Below, one piece after another: positions 18,147 to 26,992 of a stretch of DNA of 45,598 nt; the first letter of the stretch is position 1; the number at the start of each line of letters is the position of its first letter. The stretch is taken from the NCBI GenBank assembly GCA_014799925.1, contig JAAVHC010000067.1, positions 1 through 45,598 of the forward strand, written 5' to 3'. A model generated the notes under the pieces. That model made no database searches. It worked only from the letters and a program-made list of their open reading frames with translations, and had not been told where the DNA came from. This DNA comes from Oscillibacter sp. (GTDB taxonomy: Bacteria > Bacillota > Clostridia > Oscillospirales > Oscillospiraceae). The translations under genes were made by a program, and so were the position numbers.

Positions 18147-19643
18147 TCATTCCTCCTCTTCAAATACCAGGTCGTATTTCTCCACGTCCATCAGCACCGG
18201 GCCGCCGGCCTCGAAGCTGATGGCGTCGGCCTCCTGCCGGGTGTAAATCACCGCGCTGGCGGCCTGCTCGCCGTCGTTGACGAACACCTCCAGGCTGAAC
18301 CGGTCCAGAATGATCCGCAGCTTAAGCTCCCCGTCCCGATACCGCACCAGGAAGCTGCGGGTATGCACGATGTCATGGGGCAGGCCGCTGCGGGTCCGGT
18401 CGATCTTCAGCGTTCCGTCGCTGGGCCGGTAGCGGACGATGGTCTCATGCTCCCCGTCCTTGGCCACCCGGACGCGGAACCAGCGGTACATCTCGTTCCC
18501 CATGGGCCGGATGGTGACGGTCATATCCAGCGTCCGCCCCTGGAGGCCGGGCAGGTTGACCTCCGCGCTGACGGGGATGTTCCGGTGCATGACGTGCCGG
18601 CCCCGGTAAGCCTCCAGCTCCCGCACCGGGTTCTGGTACAGCCGCCCGTCCTTCACCGCCAGCTCCCGGGGCAGGGTCATCTGGCCGAACCAGCGGCAGT
18701 GATAGGGCTTGGCTCCGGTGGTGGACCAGTTCTGCATCCAGGCGACCATCACCCGCCGGCCGTCCTCCGTCAGCAGGGTCTGGGGGGCGTAGAAATCCAG
18801 ACCGTAATCAATGGCCTGCACGAACTGCCGGACAAATCCCCTGCCCTCCGGGCCGCAGTCACCGATGAGGCATACGGTGCCGTTGCCCGCGTGGAACTCC
18901 AGTCCCAGGGGGGTCATCTCCTGGGGGCTGGTCAGCAGGACGCGCTTTCCGTCCAGCGGGAAGAAGTCCGGACACTCCCACATCCTCCCATACTGGTTGT
19001 AACTGCGATCCACCGTGCGGACATATTCCCATTGCAGAGCGTCGTCGCTGCGGTAGAGCAGGATGGCCCCGCTGCCGTCCTCCGTGCGGTTGCCGATGAC
19101 GGCATAGTAGGTCCCGTCCGCCTCCCGCCAGAGCTTGGGGTCCCGGAAGTCAATGGAGCTGCCGCCCTCGGGCAGGTCTTTTCCCTCCAGAACCGGGTTC
19201 TCCAGGCATTTCTCATAGTCCACGCCGTCCCCGATGGCTACGCACTGGGTCTGGATATCCTGGAGAAAGCCCTCGGAGTTGTGGCCCCGCTGGACCCCGG
19301 TATACAGCAGCAGCTGCCGCCCGTCGGGCAGCTCGATCGCGCTGCCGGAGAAGCACCCCGCCATATCATAGTCCTTATCCGGGGCCATGGCCGCCGGCAG
19401 GCGTTCCCAGCGGATAAAATCCCGGCTTTTCAAATGGCCCCAGTGCATGGGGCCCCACTCGTTGGAGTAGGGATGGTACTGGTAGAACAGGTGGTACTCC
19501 CCCTTGTAGAGGGAGAAGCCGTTGGGGTCGTTCATCCAGCCGATGGTGGGCGTGGCGTGGAAGGCGGGCCGCTCGCCGGCGGGGATATGGGGGCCGTACT
19601 GGGCCTCGAAATTTCTGGCCTTCCGAAGTGCTTCGCTTATCAT
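18147..19643 (-). CDS. scrB: GH32 beta-fructosidase (sucrose / sucrose-6-phosphate hydrolase type)
   Basis: Cytoplasmic glycoside hydrolase of family 32, 498 aa, with no signal peptide. The three catalytic motifs are in place: WMNDPNG at residues 36-42 (Asp39 nucleophile), RDP at 167-169 and EC at 223-224 (Glu acid/base). A C-terminal beta-sandwich follows. It hydrolyses fructosides such as sucrose, sucrose 6-phosphate or short fructans. Import by an ABC system (not PTS) favours unphosphorylated substrates. The start follows AGGAGG. Confidence 0.92.
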   Translation of the reverse strand: MISEALRKARNFEAQYGPHIPAGERPAFHATPTIGWMNDPNGFSLYKGEYHLFYQYHPYSNEWGPMHWGHLKSRDFIRWERLPAAMAPDKDYDMAGCFSGSAIELPDGRQLLLYTGVQRGHNSEGFLQDIQTQCVAIGDGVDYEKCLENPVLEGKDLPEGGSSIDFRDPKLWREADGTYYAVIGNRTEDGSGAILLYRSDDALQWEYVRTVDRSYNQYGRMWECPDFFPLDGKRVLLTSPQEMTPLGLEFHAGNGTVCLIGDCGPEGRGFVRQFVQAIDYGLDFYAPQTLLTEDGRRVMVAWMQNWSTTGAKPYHCRWFGQMTLPRELAVKDGRLYQNPVRELEAYRGRHVMHRNIPVSAEVNLPGLQGRTLDMTVTIRPMGNEMYRWFRVRVAKDGEHETIVRYRPSDGTLKIDRTRSGLPHDIVHTRSFLVRYRDGELKLRIILDRFSLEVFVNDGEQAASAVIYTRQEADAISFEAGGPVLMDVEKYDLVFEEEE

Positions 19644-19800
19644 ATCGTGATTCCTCCTGAGATGATCATCGGGCTATGAAGAATTTGTATGAGATCGGGC
19701 CGCAGCCGGCCCAGAAGTGACAACATCATATCGGCGGGAATCATCTCCCGCATAAGGGGACAAAGAAAACTTTCAGGGGATTTTCGCGCATATCCCTGCG

Positions 19801-19828
19801 AAAAGGAGCGGCGCAGAGCCGCCCCTTT
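19801..19828 (-). terminator. Intercistronic hairpin between the binding-protein gene and GH32 gene
   Basis: On the minus strand a GC-rich stem GGGGCGGC..GCCGCTCC is followed by TTTT. Within a co-oriented operon this probably acts as a partial terminator or 3' stabiliser, raising binding-protein mRNA over the downstream enzymes. Confidence 0.6.
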
Positions 19829-19870
19829 CCGCAGGAGTATAAAGGAATGGAGATAAAGAGAATATCCTGT

Positions 19871-21556
19871 TTATTGCGCCGCCGCGTAGCGCTCGTAGGC
19901 GTCCTGATAGACCTCCAGGAGGTCGTTCATGCCGCACTTGTTGGTCAGGTAGTCCTTATAGGACTCCCACTCCGCGTCGGTAGGACCGCCGTCACGGAGC
20001 CACAGGCCCTCCTGCTCGCGGACCGCGGTTTCAAAGTCGGACTTGTGCCAGTCGATGGTTTCCATCTCCATACCGGTGAACACGCAGTCCACGGGATAGA
20101 AGGTGGTGTCCTTGACGTAGGGCATCCAGGACTGGTCCAGGTCGGTCAGACGCTCGATGGCCCGGTCCTCCATATAGAAGACCTCGTTGTAGTACTCGGC
20201 CAGGATCAGCTTGGGACCGTAGGTCTCGTAGACATTGCGCAGCTCGCCGGCACTCTTGTTGTACTGGGCGCGGGCCTCGTCGTCCGTGATGGACAGCCAC
20301 ATGCCCTTTTCGTCCTGACCGGTGAAGAACACGCCGATGGGGCCGTACTGGAGCTGCATGACGGTCTCGCCGTCATACCACTGGTCATAGAACTTGAGGA
20401 GGTTGATGGGGCTCTGGCACTTGTTGGTGATGCACAGCTGCCCGGAGCTGATGGCGCTGCCGGGACGGATGGTCACGTCGCAGACGCCCTCATACTGGGT
20501 GCCCTTGGGACCGGTCAGCGGAGGCAGGAACACGTAGTCGGAGGCGTAATCGCCCATGAGCTCCTCAATGTACCACCAGGTGGACACGCCCACATAGCCC
20601 TGCTGGCACTTGGCAATCAGCTGGCTGTCGCTCTGGCTGAACATTTCCACGTCCATCAGCCCCTCGGCGTACCAGTCATGGAAATAGGACAGGCAGTCCC
20701 GGTAGGCGTCGGTGGTGCAGATGAACTGCACCTGGCCGTCGCTGCGCAGCACCAGATCGTTGCACACGTCATTGGGCCAGTTGGTGAAGCCAAAGCCGGA
20801 ATAGAAGATGTTCTGGCCCCAGCACCACTCGTCAAAGCCGGTGGTCATGGGAAGGGTGGAGCCGGGGGCGTTGCCGTAGTATTTGGCGGACATGTCGTTG
20901 TCTTTGAAGGCTTTCAGCGCGTCGTGGAGCTCATCCAGGGAAGCGGGAATCTCCAGACCCAGGTCGTCCAGCCACGCCTTGTTGATCATGCTGTACTGGG
21001 GCACGGAAAAGATGGAGAACGCCTCGTCCATAGGGGCGCCGATGCCGGCGGTGGTCATCTGTTCGCCGGAGGGCAGGCCGTAAATCTTGCCGTCCTCCTG
21101 GGTGATGGCCGCCCGGATCTCCGGGTGTTCCTCCAGGATCGCGCACAGGTTGGGCATGATCTCCGGCGTGAAGTAGGGAGACAGGTCCAGGAAGGTTCCG
21201 TCGTCGCCGTAGCGGGCCAGGTCGTAGTTGCTGAAGCCCACGCCCATGAAGGCGTCGGGGTACTGGCCGCCGGTGATGCGGATGTTGACCTGCTCGGCCA
21301 GGGAGTCGCTCATGGTCTCCCAGTTGATCTTGATGCCGGCGCTCGCCTGGAGGGCGTCCAGCACCTCGTGGTTGTCATAGCCCTTGGACAGAGCGGACAT
21401 GCCGCCCATGATGTCAAACTCGGTCTGATCCGTGTTGGGGTTAATGGTGCCGTCGTTCACGTTGTTGGCCAGTCCGCCGCCGCACCCGGCCAGGAGCGTT
21501 ACCAGCATGGCGGAGGCCAGAACCAGCGTAAGCGTTCTTTTGAATGTGTTTTTCAT
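19871..21556 (-). CDS. ABC transporter sugar-binding lipoprotein
   Basis: Extracellular solute-binding protein, 561 aa, longer than the usual 400-450 and typical of the LplA-like group in Firmicutes. The signal peptide ends in a lipobox (LVTLLAGC), so the protein is anchored at the outer membrane face through the modified cysteine. It is followed by the Asn/Gly-rich linker usual for these proteins. It lies downstream of two permease genes and upstream of GH32 and PfkB enzymes, which points to a fructose-containing saccharide as ligand. Confidence 0.9.
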   Translation of the reverse strand: MKNTFKRTLTLVLASAMLVTLLAGCGGGLANNVNDGTINPNTDQTEFDIMGGMSALSKGYDNHEVLDALQASAGIKINWETMSDSLAEQVNIRITGGQYPDAFMGVGFSNYDLARYGDDGTFLDLSPYFTPEIMPNLCAILEEHPEIRAAITQEDGKIYGLPSGEQMTTAGIGAPMDEAFSIFSVPQYSMINKAWLDDLGLEIPASLDELHDALKAFKDNDMSAKYYGNAPGSTLPMTTGFDEWCWGQNIFYSGFGFTNWPNDVCNDLVLRSDGQVQFICTTDAYRDCLSYFHDWYAEGLMDVEMFSQSDSQLIAKCQQGYVGVSTWWYIEELMGDYASDYVFLPPLTGPKGTQYEGVCDVTIRPGSAISSGQLCITNKCQSPINLLKFYDQWYDGETVMQLQYGPIGVFFTGQDEKGMWLSITDDEARAQYNKSAGELRNVYETYGPKLILAEYYNEVFYMEDRAIERLTDLDQSWMPYVKDTTFYPVDCVFTGMEMETIDWHKSDFETAVREQEGLWLRDGGPTDAEWESYKDYLTNKCGMNDLLEVYQDAYERYAAAQ

Positions 21557-21571
21557 GATGCTACCTCCTCA

Positions 21572-22468
21572 TCAGCCCTTGACCGCGCCGGCCATGAAGC
21601 CCTTCTCGAAGTACTTCTGGACGAAGGGATACACGATCAGCATAGGCAGAGCCGCCACGATCATGGAGCAGAATTTCAGCAGCTCGGTGAGCTTGTTCAG
21701 TTCGGCGTAGCCGCCGGAGATCGTGGCCGCCTGGGAAGCGGTGGCGGAGCTCTTAATCAGAATGTTGCGCATGACCAGGGGCAGCGGGGAACCCTTGCCG
21801 CCCAGGTAAATCAGGGCGGTGAACCAGTCGTTCCAGTAGGCCACCATGGAGAAGACCACCATTACGGCCATAATGGGCATGGACAGGGGAATCACCACGC
21901 TGAAGAAGGTGCGCAGCTTGGAGCAGCCGTCGATCTCGGAGGCCTCGATGAGGTCGTGGGGAATACTGTTCTGGAAATAGTTGCGGACGATGATCATGTT
22001 GCCCACGCCCACGCCGCCGGGGAGGAACAGGGACCACATGCTGCCCACCAGCCCGGTCTGCTTGACCACCAGATAGGTGGGGACCAGGCCGCCGCCGAAG
22101 TACATGGTGATCAGGAAGAAGATGCTCAGCGCCTTGCGGCCGGGCAGGTCCTTCTGGGCCATGGGATAGGCGGTGATGTAGAGCATGACGACGGAGAAAA
22201 TGGTGCCGATCACGGTGTATTTCACAGAGTTGAGGAAACCGGAAACAATGCCGTCGTTGAGGAAAACGGACTTATAGCCGTCCAGGGTAAAGCCGCTGGG
22301 GAAGAGGAAGGTCTTGCCCGCGTATACCTCGTAGGGGTCGGAGAAGGACGCGACCACCACGTAGTACAGGGGATAGGCCACAATCAGCAGCACGATGGAG
22401 CAGATGACCACCATCACGATATCGCTGGTCCTGTCGGACATACCGGTGGATTTCCTGTTAGATGCCAT
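21572..22468 (-). CDS. Sugar ABC transporter permease, MalG/YtcP type
   Basis: Inner-membrane permease of 298 aa with about six membrane segments. The EAA-type loop that contacts the ATPase reads IPHDLIEASEIDGCSKLRTF, followed by VVIPLSMPIMAV. The protein pairs with the upstream LplB-like permease. The end (YFEKGFMAGAVKG) is characteristic of the YtcP/LplC group. It lies between the other permease and the binding protein with short gaps of about 16 nt. Confidence 0.93.
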   Translation of the reverse strand: MASNRKSTGMSDRTSDIVMVVICSIVLLIVAYPLYYVVVASFSDPYEVYAGKTFLFPSGFTLDGYKSVFLNDGIVSGFLNSVKYTVIGTIFSVVMLYITAYPMAQKDLPGRKALSIFFLITMYFGGGLVPTYLVVKQTGLVGSMWSLFLPGGVGVGNMIIVRNYFQNSIPHDLIEASEIDGCSKLRTFFSVVIPLSMPIMAVMVVFSMVAYWNDWFTALIYLGGKGSPLPLVMRNILIKSSATASQAATISGGYAELNKLTELLKFCSMIVAALPMLIVYPFVQKYFEKGFMAGAVKG

Positions 22469-22484
22469 TTTTCTCTAACCCCCC

Positions 22485-23477
22485 TTACACGAATTCCACG
22501 TCCGAGACCCTGGACGCAATCTTGTTGACGATCAGCAGCAGGACGATGTTCACCGCTGTGTTGAACAGGCCCACCGCCGTGGAGTAGCTGTACTTGGCGT
22601 GTTCGATACCCTGCTGGTAGACGTACACGGCGATGACGTCGCTGGTGGCCTTGTTCAGGTCGGTCTGGAGCAGCCAGACCTTCTCGAAGCCTACGTTCAT
22701 CAGGCCGCCGGCGGCCATGATGAGGTTGAGGATCGCCATGGGCAGCAGCTCCGGGATGTCGATGTTCAGGATGCGCTGAAACACGGAGGCGCCGTCGATC
22801 TTGGCGGCCTCATAAAGGCCGGGGTCCACGTTGGCCAGGGTGGCCAGGTAGATGATGCAGCCCCAGCCCGCGTCCTGCCAGATGCCGGAGGCGATGTAGA
22901 TGGTGCGGAAAGCGGAGGATTCGGTAAGGAAATCCACGCTGGTGCCCAGGATCAGGTTCAGCAGACCGCCCGAGGGGCTGAGGAAGATCTTGATCATACC
23001 GCAGATGACCATGGTGGAGATGAAGTGAGGCGCGTAGAGGATGGTCTGCACCACGCGCTTGAACTTCGCGAAACGCAGCTGGTTGATGATGAGGGACAGG
23101 ATGATCGGAATGGGGAAGCCCCACAGCAGGCTGAACAGGCTGATGAGCACGGTGTTCTTGATCATCCGGAGGCAGGTGGGCGCGGAGAAGAACCGCTGGA
23201 ACCAGTACATGCCGACCCACTCGCTGCCCATGTAGCCCCGGCTGGCCTTGAAGTCCCGGAAAGCGATCTGGATGCCGTACATGGGGATGTACTTGTAGAT
23301 GAAGGTCAGCACCACCGGGATCAGCAGCAGCAGGTACAGCTGCCAGTTGTCCAGGATTCTTTGTCCCAGCGTCTTACCAGGACGCTGGGACAGGGCGGCG
23401 GAGCCCGCCGCCGAAATCCGACCGCCCTGGGGGAGCCCCGGGTCGGCGGACCGCTTGATCTGTCTGTTGTTTCTCAT
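22485..23477 (-). CDS. Sugar ABC transporter permease, LplB/MalF type
   Basis: First gene of the sugar operon, 330 aa with six predicted membrane segments. The EAA loop is seen as DPGLYEAAKIDGASVFQRI, and FRDFKASRGYMGSEWVG near the first periplasmic loop is typical of LplB relatives. The ATG at 23477 is preceded by GGAAGTGAG; the frame is open 22 codons further without a clear site. No ATP-binding gene is in the operon; such systems usually share an MsmK-like ATPase encoded elsewhere. Confidence 0.92.
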   Translation of the reverse strand: MRNNRQIKRSADPGLPQGGRISAAGSAALSQRPGKTLGQRILDNWQLYLLLLIPVVLTFIYKYIPMYGIQIAFRDFKASRGYMGSEWVGMYWFQRFFSAPTCLRMIKNTVLISLFSLLWGFPIPIILSLIINQLRFAKFKRVVQTILYAPHFISTMVICGMIKIFLSPSGGLLNLILGTSVDFLTESSAFRTIYIASGIWQDAGWGCIIYLATLANVDPGLYEAAKIDGASVFQRILNIDIPELLPMAILNLIMAAGGLMNVGFEKVWLLQTDLNKATSDVIAVYVYQQGIEHAKYSYSTAVGLFNTAVNIVLLLIVNKIASRVSDVEFV

Positions 23478-23587
23478 AAGACTCACTTCCTTAAAACACG
23501 TTTTTTCCGTACTGGGGACGCTGCGCTGCTCTGCGGAAACCACCTCCCACGTTTCAGGTGAGGCGACGGAACCGGCTCGCTCCGTCC

Positions 23588-23601
23588 GTATAACGTTTCA
23601 C
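23588..23601. promoter_or_regulatory. LacI-type operator, site 1
   Basis: GTATAACGTTTCAC: a perfect TTTCAC half-site around a central CG and a degenerate partner half. It is the reverse complement of site 2 apart from one end base, and the centres are 58 bp apart. Confidence 0.5.
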
Positions 23602-23645
23602 ACGCATTCCAAAAAATTGGTCGGCATTTGTTTTTCCGACGCAAT

Positions 23646-23659
23646 GTGAAACGTTATAT
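23646..23659. promoter_or_regulatory. LacI-type operator, site 2
   Basis: GTGAAACGTTATAT, just downstream of the predicted transcription start of the sugar operon (about +7 to +20 on the minus strand). Bound repressor here would block initiation or early elongation; together with site 1 it could support looping. Confidence 0.55.
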
Positions 23660-23672
23660 ATTGATCGTTCTC

Positions 23673-23701
23673 ATCATACCAAAGCCTTCCTGGCCTGTCA
23701 A
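23673..23701 (-). promoter_or_regulatory. Promoter of the sugar operon
   Basis: TTGACA (minus strand, 23701-23696), 17 nt, TATGAT (23678-23673). It is a near-consensus sigma-A promoter, with the leader running about 190 nt to the first permease gene. Confidence 0.75.
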
Positions 23702-23822
23702 GCGGTTTTTCAAGTGTTTTCCGCGCAAAATTCCATTTTTCACGTTTTGAACAAACTGTGAACTCTGTTTTTGTCAACATTGACAAAGTATTCTGTTTCA
23801 TGAAAAGTTGTGAAATTTTCAT

Positions 23823-23851
23823 TTGCATTTCACCGCAGAATCTGGTATGAT
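23823..23851 (+). promoter_or_regulatory. Promoter of the LacI-family gene (extended -10)
   Basis: TTGCAT, 17 nt, TATGAT preceded by TGG (extended -10). It lies about 75 nt before the GTG start codon. Confidence 0.55.
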
Positions 23852-23896
23852 GAATCCGCAAAGAACAATCCGACAGGCGCGATAGGAAAGTTTTAT

Positions 23897-23910
23897 GTGA
23901 AATGTTTCAC
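23897..23910. promoter_or_regulatory. LacI-type operator, site 3 (autoregulation)
   Basis: GTGAAATGTTTCAC has perfect half-sites GTGAAA and TTTCAC. It sits between the predicted start of transcription and the ribosome site of the regulator gene, as expected for autorepression. Confidence 0.65.
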
Positions 23911-23927
23911 CAAAGGAGGCTCCGACA

Positions 23928-24908
23928 GTGAAAAGCAGCCAACCTACCATGAAGGACGTCGCCCAGGAGGCGGGCGTAGCGCTTGGAACGGTGTCGAAGG
24001 TATTCAACGGCATCCCGGTGGGCGAGAGCTACCGGGCAAAGGTGGAGGACGCGGCCAGAAAGCTGGGCTATCAGGTCAACCAGTACGCCAGGGGCCTGCG
24101 GGCCGGCTCCACCTCCACGGCGGCCCTGATCCTGCCGGGTGTGAGCCACCCCTTCTTCGCCGCCCTGGCACAATATATCTGCACGGCCCTGGCCAGGCGG
24201 GGCTACCGGATGCTGCTGTACGTCACCGCCTCCAACCCCGAGCTGGAGCAGAACTGCGTCAATATGGTGCGCCAGAACAAGGTGGACGGCATCATCGGCC
24301 TGACCTACAACCCCCTGGTCGTGGACGAGGATCTGCCCTTTGTCAGCATCGACCGCAGCTTCCACCCGGACATCCCCTGCGTGGCGGCGGACAACTACGG
24401 CGGAGGCCGTATGGCGGCGGAGAAGCTGATGGAGCTGGGATGCGGGCACCTGGCCTTCCTCCGCACCGGCTCCGCCCGGCCCGGCGAGGCCGACAAGCGG
24501 GGCGACGGCTTTGAGATGGCCTGCCGCGCCCGGCAGGTCCCCTATGAGACCCTGCGGCTCAACGACGGCGCGGACTGGGAGCGGTTCCGGGAATTTTTCC
24601 GCTCCCATATCAAAGGGGGCAGGCTGGACATTGACGGGATCTTCTGCTCTACAGATCTGATGGCCTGGAAAATCCAGGGAATCCTGGAGGCGATGGGCTT
24701 CCGGGTACCGGAGGATGTGCAGCTCATCGGCTTTGACGGCATCCGCCGTTTCGGCAGCGAGGAGCTGTACTGCTCCACCATTATCCAGCCGGTACAGAAA
24801 ATGGCGGAGACCAGCGTGGACCTGCTTCTGACCAAGGACCGGTCCAATATCCCCGCCCTCATATGCCTGCCTGTCAGCTACGCTCCCGGCGGGACGACCA
24901 GAGAATAG
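23928..24908 (+). CDS. LacI-family transcriptional regulator of the sugar operon
   Basis: DNA-binding repressor, 326 aa. The N-terminal helix-turn-helix is clear (TMKDVAQEAGVALGTVSKVF), followed by the hinge (NQYARGLRAGSTSTAALILP) and a periplasmic-binding-protein-like effector domain ending GFDGIRRFGSEELYCSTI. It starts with GTG behind AAGGAGG. It is divergent from the sugar import/hydrolysis operon, with three matching operator-like sites in between, so it very likely controls that operon and itself. The inducer is probably the imported sugar or a derivative. Confidence 0.92.
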   Translation: MKSSQPTMKDVAQEAGVALGTVSKVFNGIPVGESYRAKVEDAARKLGYQVNQYARGLRAGSTSTAALILPGVSHPFFAALAQYICTALARRGYRMLLYVTASNPELEQNCVNMVRQNKVDGIIGLTYNPLVVDEDLPFVSIDRSFHPDIPCVAADNYGGGRMAAEKLMELGCGHLAFLRTGSARPGEADKRGDGFEMACRARQVPYETLRLNDGADWERFREFFRSHIKGGRLDIDGIFCSTDLMAWKIQGILEAMGFRVPEDVQLIGFDGIRRFGSEELYCSTIIQPVQKMAETSVDLLLTKDRSNIPALICLPVSYAPGGTTRE

Positions 24909-24919
24909 GAGGAAGCGCT

Positions 24920-25636
24920 GTGGCCAGCGAGTATTTGAAAAAGAAGTACAAGGATGTCAAGCCGGACGAAAAGCGGGAGCTGACGCCGGAGGAAAAGCGG
25001 AGAAACTGGTGGGACTACCACAAATGGCACGTTGTCATCGTCGTGGTCCTGCTGGCGCTTCTCGTCAGCGGCGTCTGGAGCGCCCTGCATCAGGTCAAGC
25101 CGGACTACCAGGTCGCCTATGTGGGCGAAAACGCGCTGCCGGATGATACCGCCGCCGCCCTGGAGGCCTGCTTCGCCGCTCTGGGCGAGGACCTGAACGG
25201 CGACGGAAGCGTCGTGGTCCGGCTGGCGCAGTACGCGTCCTCCGGCGGAATGGACGTGCAGGCGGCAATGGCCGCCGAGGTGAAGCTGATGGCCGACGTG
25301 ACGGGGGGTGAGAGCTATTTCTTCCTGCTGGAGGACCCGGAGCAGTTTCAGCGGAACTGCTTCTGCCTGTGCAAGCTGGACGGCTCTCTCCCGGCGGAGG
25401 ACGACGATTCCGCCGAGGGGACCTGCCTGTCCTGGGAGCAGTGCCCGGTATTGGCGGGAATGGAGCTGGGAGAGTACCGCTACAGTCTCATGGGCGAGAC
25501 GGTCTCCGGCGACAGCCAGGAGCTGATGTCCCGGCTGTTCATAGGGCGGCGGGGCTTCTGGACGGAGAAGGAGACCGACCTTCGGGCGGGCTGCGCCGCC
25601 CTGTGGGAAAAACTGACAGAAGGAGCAGCTTCATGA
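24920..25636 (+). CDS. Single-pass membrane protein of unknown function
   Basis: A 238-aa protein with a charged cytoplasmic N terminus (SEYLKKKYKDVKPDEKRELT), one membrane helix (VVIVVVLLALLVSGVW, about residues 35-52) and an extracytoplasmic domain of about 180 aa with no motif I recognise. The sequence LGEDLNGDGSVVV is reminiscent of an anchored family common in Oscillospiraceae. It starts with GTG at 24920, AGGAGGA upstream, 11 nt after the regulator gene, so it is probably co-transcribed. Its stop overlaps the next gene. Confidence 0.75.
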   Translation: MASEYLKKKYKDVKPDEKRELTPEEKRRNWWDYHKWHVVIVVVLLALLVSGVWSALHQVKPDYQVAYVGENALPDDTAAALEACFAALGEDLNGDGSVVVRLAQYASSGGMDVQAAMAAEVKLMADVTGGESYFFLLEDPEQFQRNCFCLCKLDGSLPAEDDDSAEGTCLSWEQCPVLAGMELGEYRYSLMGETVSGDSQELMSRLFIGRRGFWTEKETDLRAGCAALWEKLTEGAAS

Positions 25637-26223
25637 AAAAGATCATTCTGATTCTGTTCGGCGCGGTCCTCTGCCTCTGCGCCGCGGGCTGTTCCCAGCC
25701 TGTCCCGGAGCGGGCGGCGGATGGCCGGAGCTGGAGCGATGAATGGGTCACCGTGGGCGGGATCGTAGGCGTGGATACGCCGGAGGGGATCGACCCGCGG
25801 GAGAACAACGACGCCCTGTCGGCCAATGGCATGTACTATGCCGCTTGGTCCATCGGCCAGGCGGAGGACTTCGTCAACGAAGACGGGGACAGCGCCCAGC
25901 TGTACGACGCGCAGATTTACTTCCTGCTGGCGGGCTTCAGCGCCGCGGAGAAGGCGGAGGAAAACGCGGCGGAATGGCAGACAATGGCCAATGACCGCTA
26001 CGCGGTGGAGCAGGTCCTGTCAAAGACCTGCAACGGCCAGGCGTTTACGGTGCTGACCTACGCCTATGATTCCGGGAGCAACCCTTATGAACGGGGCGTA
26101 TCGGCCTTCGGGGTCTACGGAAACTATGCGGTCAACGTGGAGCTGTCCTGCCGGGAGGGCTTCAGCGGCGACCCGCTGGCGGTCCTTACCGATTTCCTGG
26201 ATCACTGTCACTACAGCGCCTGA
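25633..26223 (+). CDS. Lipoprotein of unknown function
   Basis: A 196-aa protein with a lipoprotein signal (IILILFGAVLCLCAAGC, lipid-modified Cys near residue 19). The mature domain is rich in acidic residues and Tyr and has no recognisable family signature. The ATG overlaps the stop of the previous gene (ATGA), indicating coupling. With its membrane-anchored and polytopic neighbours it may form an envelope complex; this is inferred only from gene order. Confidence 0.75.
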   Translation: MKKIILILFGAVLCLCAAGCSQPVPERAADGRSWSDEWVTVGGIVGVDTPEGIDPRENNDALSANGMYYAAWSIGQAEDFVNEDGDSAQLYDAQIYFLLAGFSAAEKAEENAAEWQTMANDRYAVEQVLSKTCNGQAFTVLTYAYDSGSNPYERGVSAFGVYGNYAVNVELSCREGFSGDPLAVLTDFLDHCHYSA

Positions 26224-26236
26224 GGAGGAATGGATC

Positions 26237-26992
26237 ATGGGCATGTTTATACCGGACGACCCCCATATCAACGAAAACGAGCGGCAGACCGGCTTCTACC
26301 GCTACCGCCAGATATTGAACATCCGCTTTGGGCGGTGGTGGAAGATCAACGCGATCACCCTTATCGGCTTCATCCCCCTGGCGGCGGGGATCGTCTACGC
26401 CGTGGGCTCCGCCAGCGTGCTGGTACTGCTTCCCTGCTCCATCCTGGGCGGGATGATCGCGGGCCCCTTCCTGGCGGGCATGTACGACGCTGTCTTCCGG
26501 GGCCTGCGGGACGATCCGACGCCCTGGAAGGACGCCTGGGTCCGCTCCTGGAAGCAGAACTGGCGGGGCAGCCTTCTTCCCGGCGCGGTGCTTGGGCTGA
26601 TGCTGGGGCTGTACGCCTTTATGGGGATGCTGTTCTGGGTGGCGGAGGTCTCGCCGTCTCTGGGGACGGTGCTGCTGTATCTGTTCTCCCTGCTGCTCGT
26701 ACTGATGGCAAACGCACTGTACTGGCCCCAGCTGGTGCTGTTTAACCAGAGGCCGGGGGTCCGGCTGCGCAACTGCGTTCTGTTCGGTATTCTGCATTCC
26801 TGGCGGGTCATGGGCGCGGGGCTGCTGCGTCTGGGCTATTGGGCGCTGATGGTGCTGTTCGCGCCCTGGACCCTGCTTTTACTGCCGGTAACCGGCATAT
26901 GGTACATTCTGTTCCTGACCCAGTTTTTGCTCTACGATCAGATGGATGACGCGTTCCACATTGAGGAGCTGTATCACGGCGGGGACGTATAA
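26237..26992 (+). CDS. Polytopic membrane protein (DUF624/YesL-like appearance)
   Basis: A 251-aa integral membrane protein with about six hydrophobic segments, including ITLIGFIPLAAGIVYAVG, GAVLGLMLGLYAFMGMLFW and LGYWALMVLFAPWTLLLLPV. The FRGLRDDPTPWKDAWVRSWK loop between helices recalls DUF624 (YesL) proteins, which often accompany sugar ABC systems, but the match is weak. The ATG at 26237 has GAGGAGG 8 nt upstream. It is last in the four-gene run that begins with the LacI regulator. Confidence 0.7.
   Translation: MGMFIPDDPHINENERQTGFYRYRQILNIRFGRWWKINAITLIGFIPLAAGIVYAVGSASVLVLLPCSILGGMIAGPFLAGMYDAVFRGLRDDPTPWKDAWVRSWKQNWRGSLLPGAVLGLMLGLYAFMGMLFWVAEVSPSLGTVLLYLFSLLLVLMANALYWPQLVLFNQRPGVRLRNCVLFGILHSWRVMGAGLLRLGYWALMVLFAPWTLLLLPVTGIWYILFLTQFLLYDQMDDAFHIEELYHGGDV

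Noticed and set aside
19847-22528. Open frame of 893 codons on the plus strand
   Set aside because: Antisense to the binding-protein and permease genes. Val/His/Gly-rich shadow without domains or a ribosome site.
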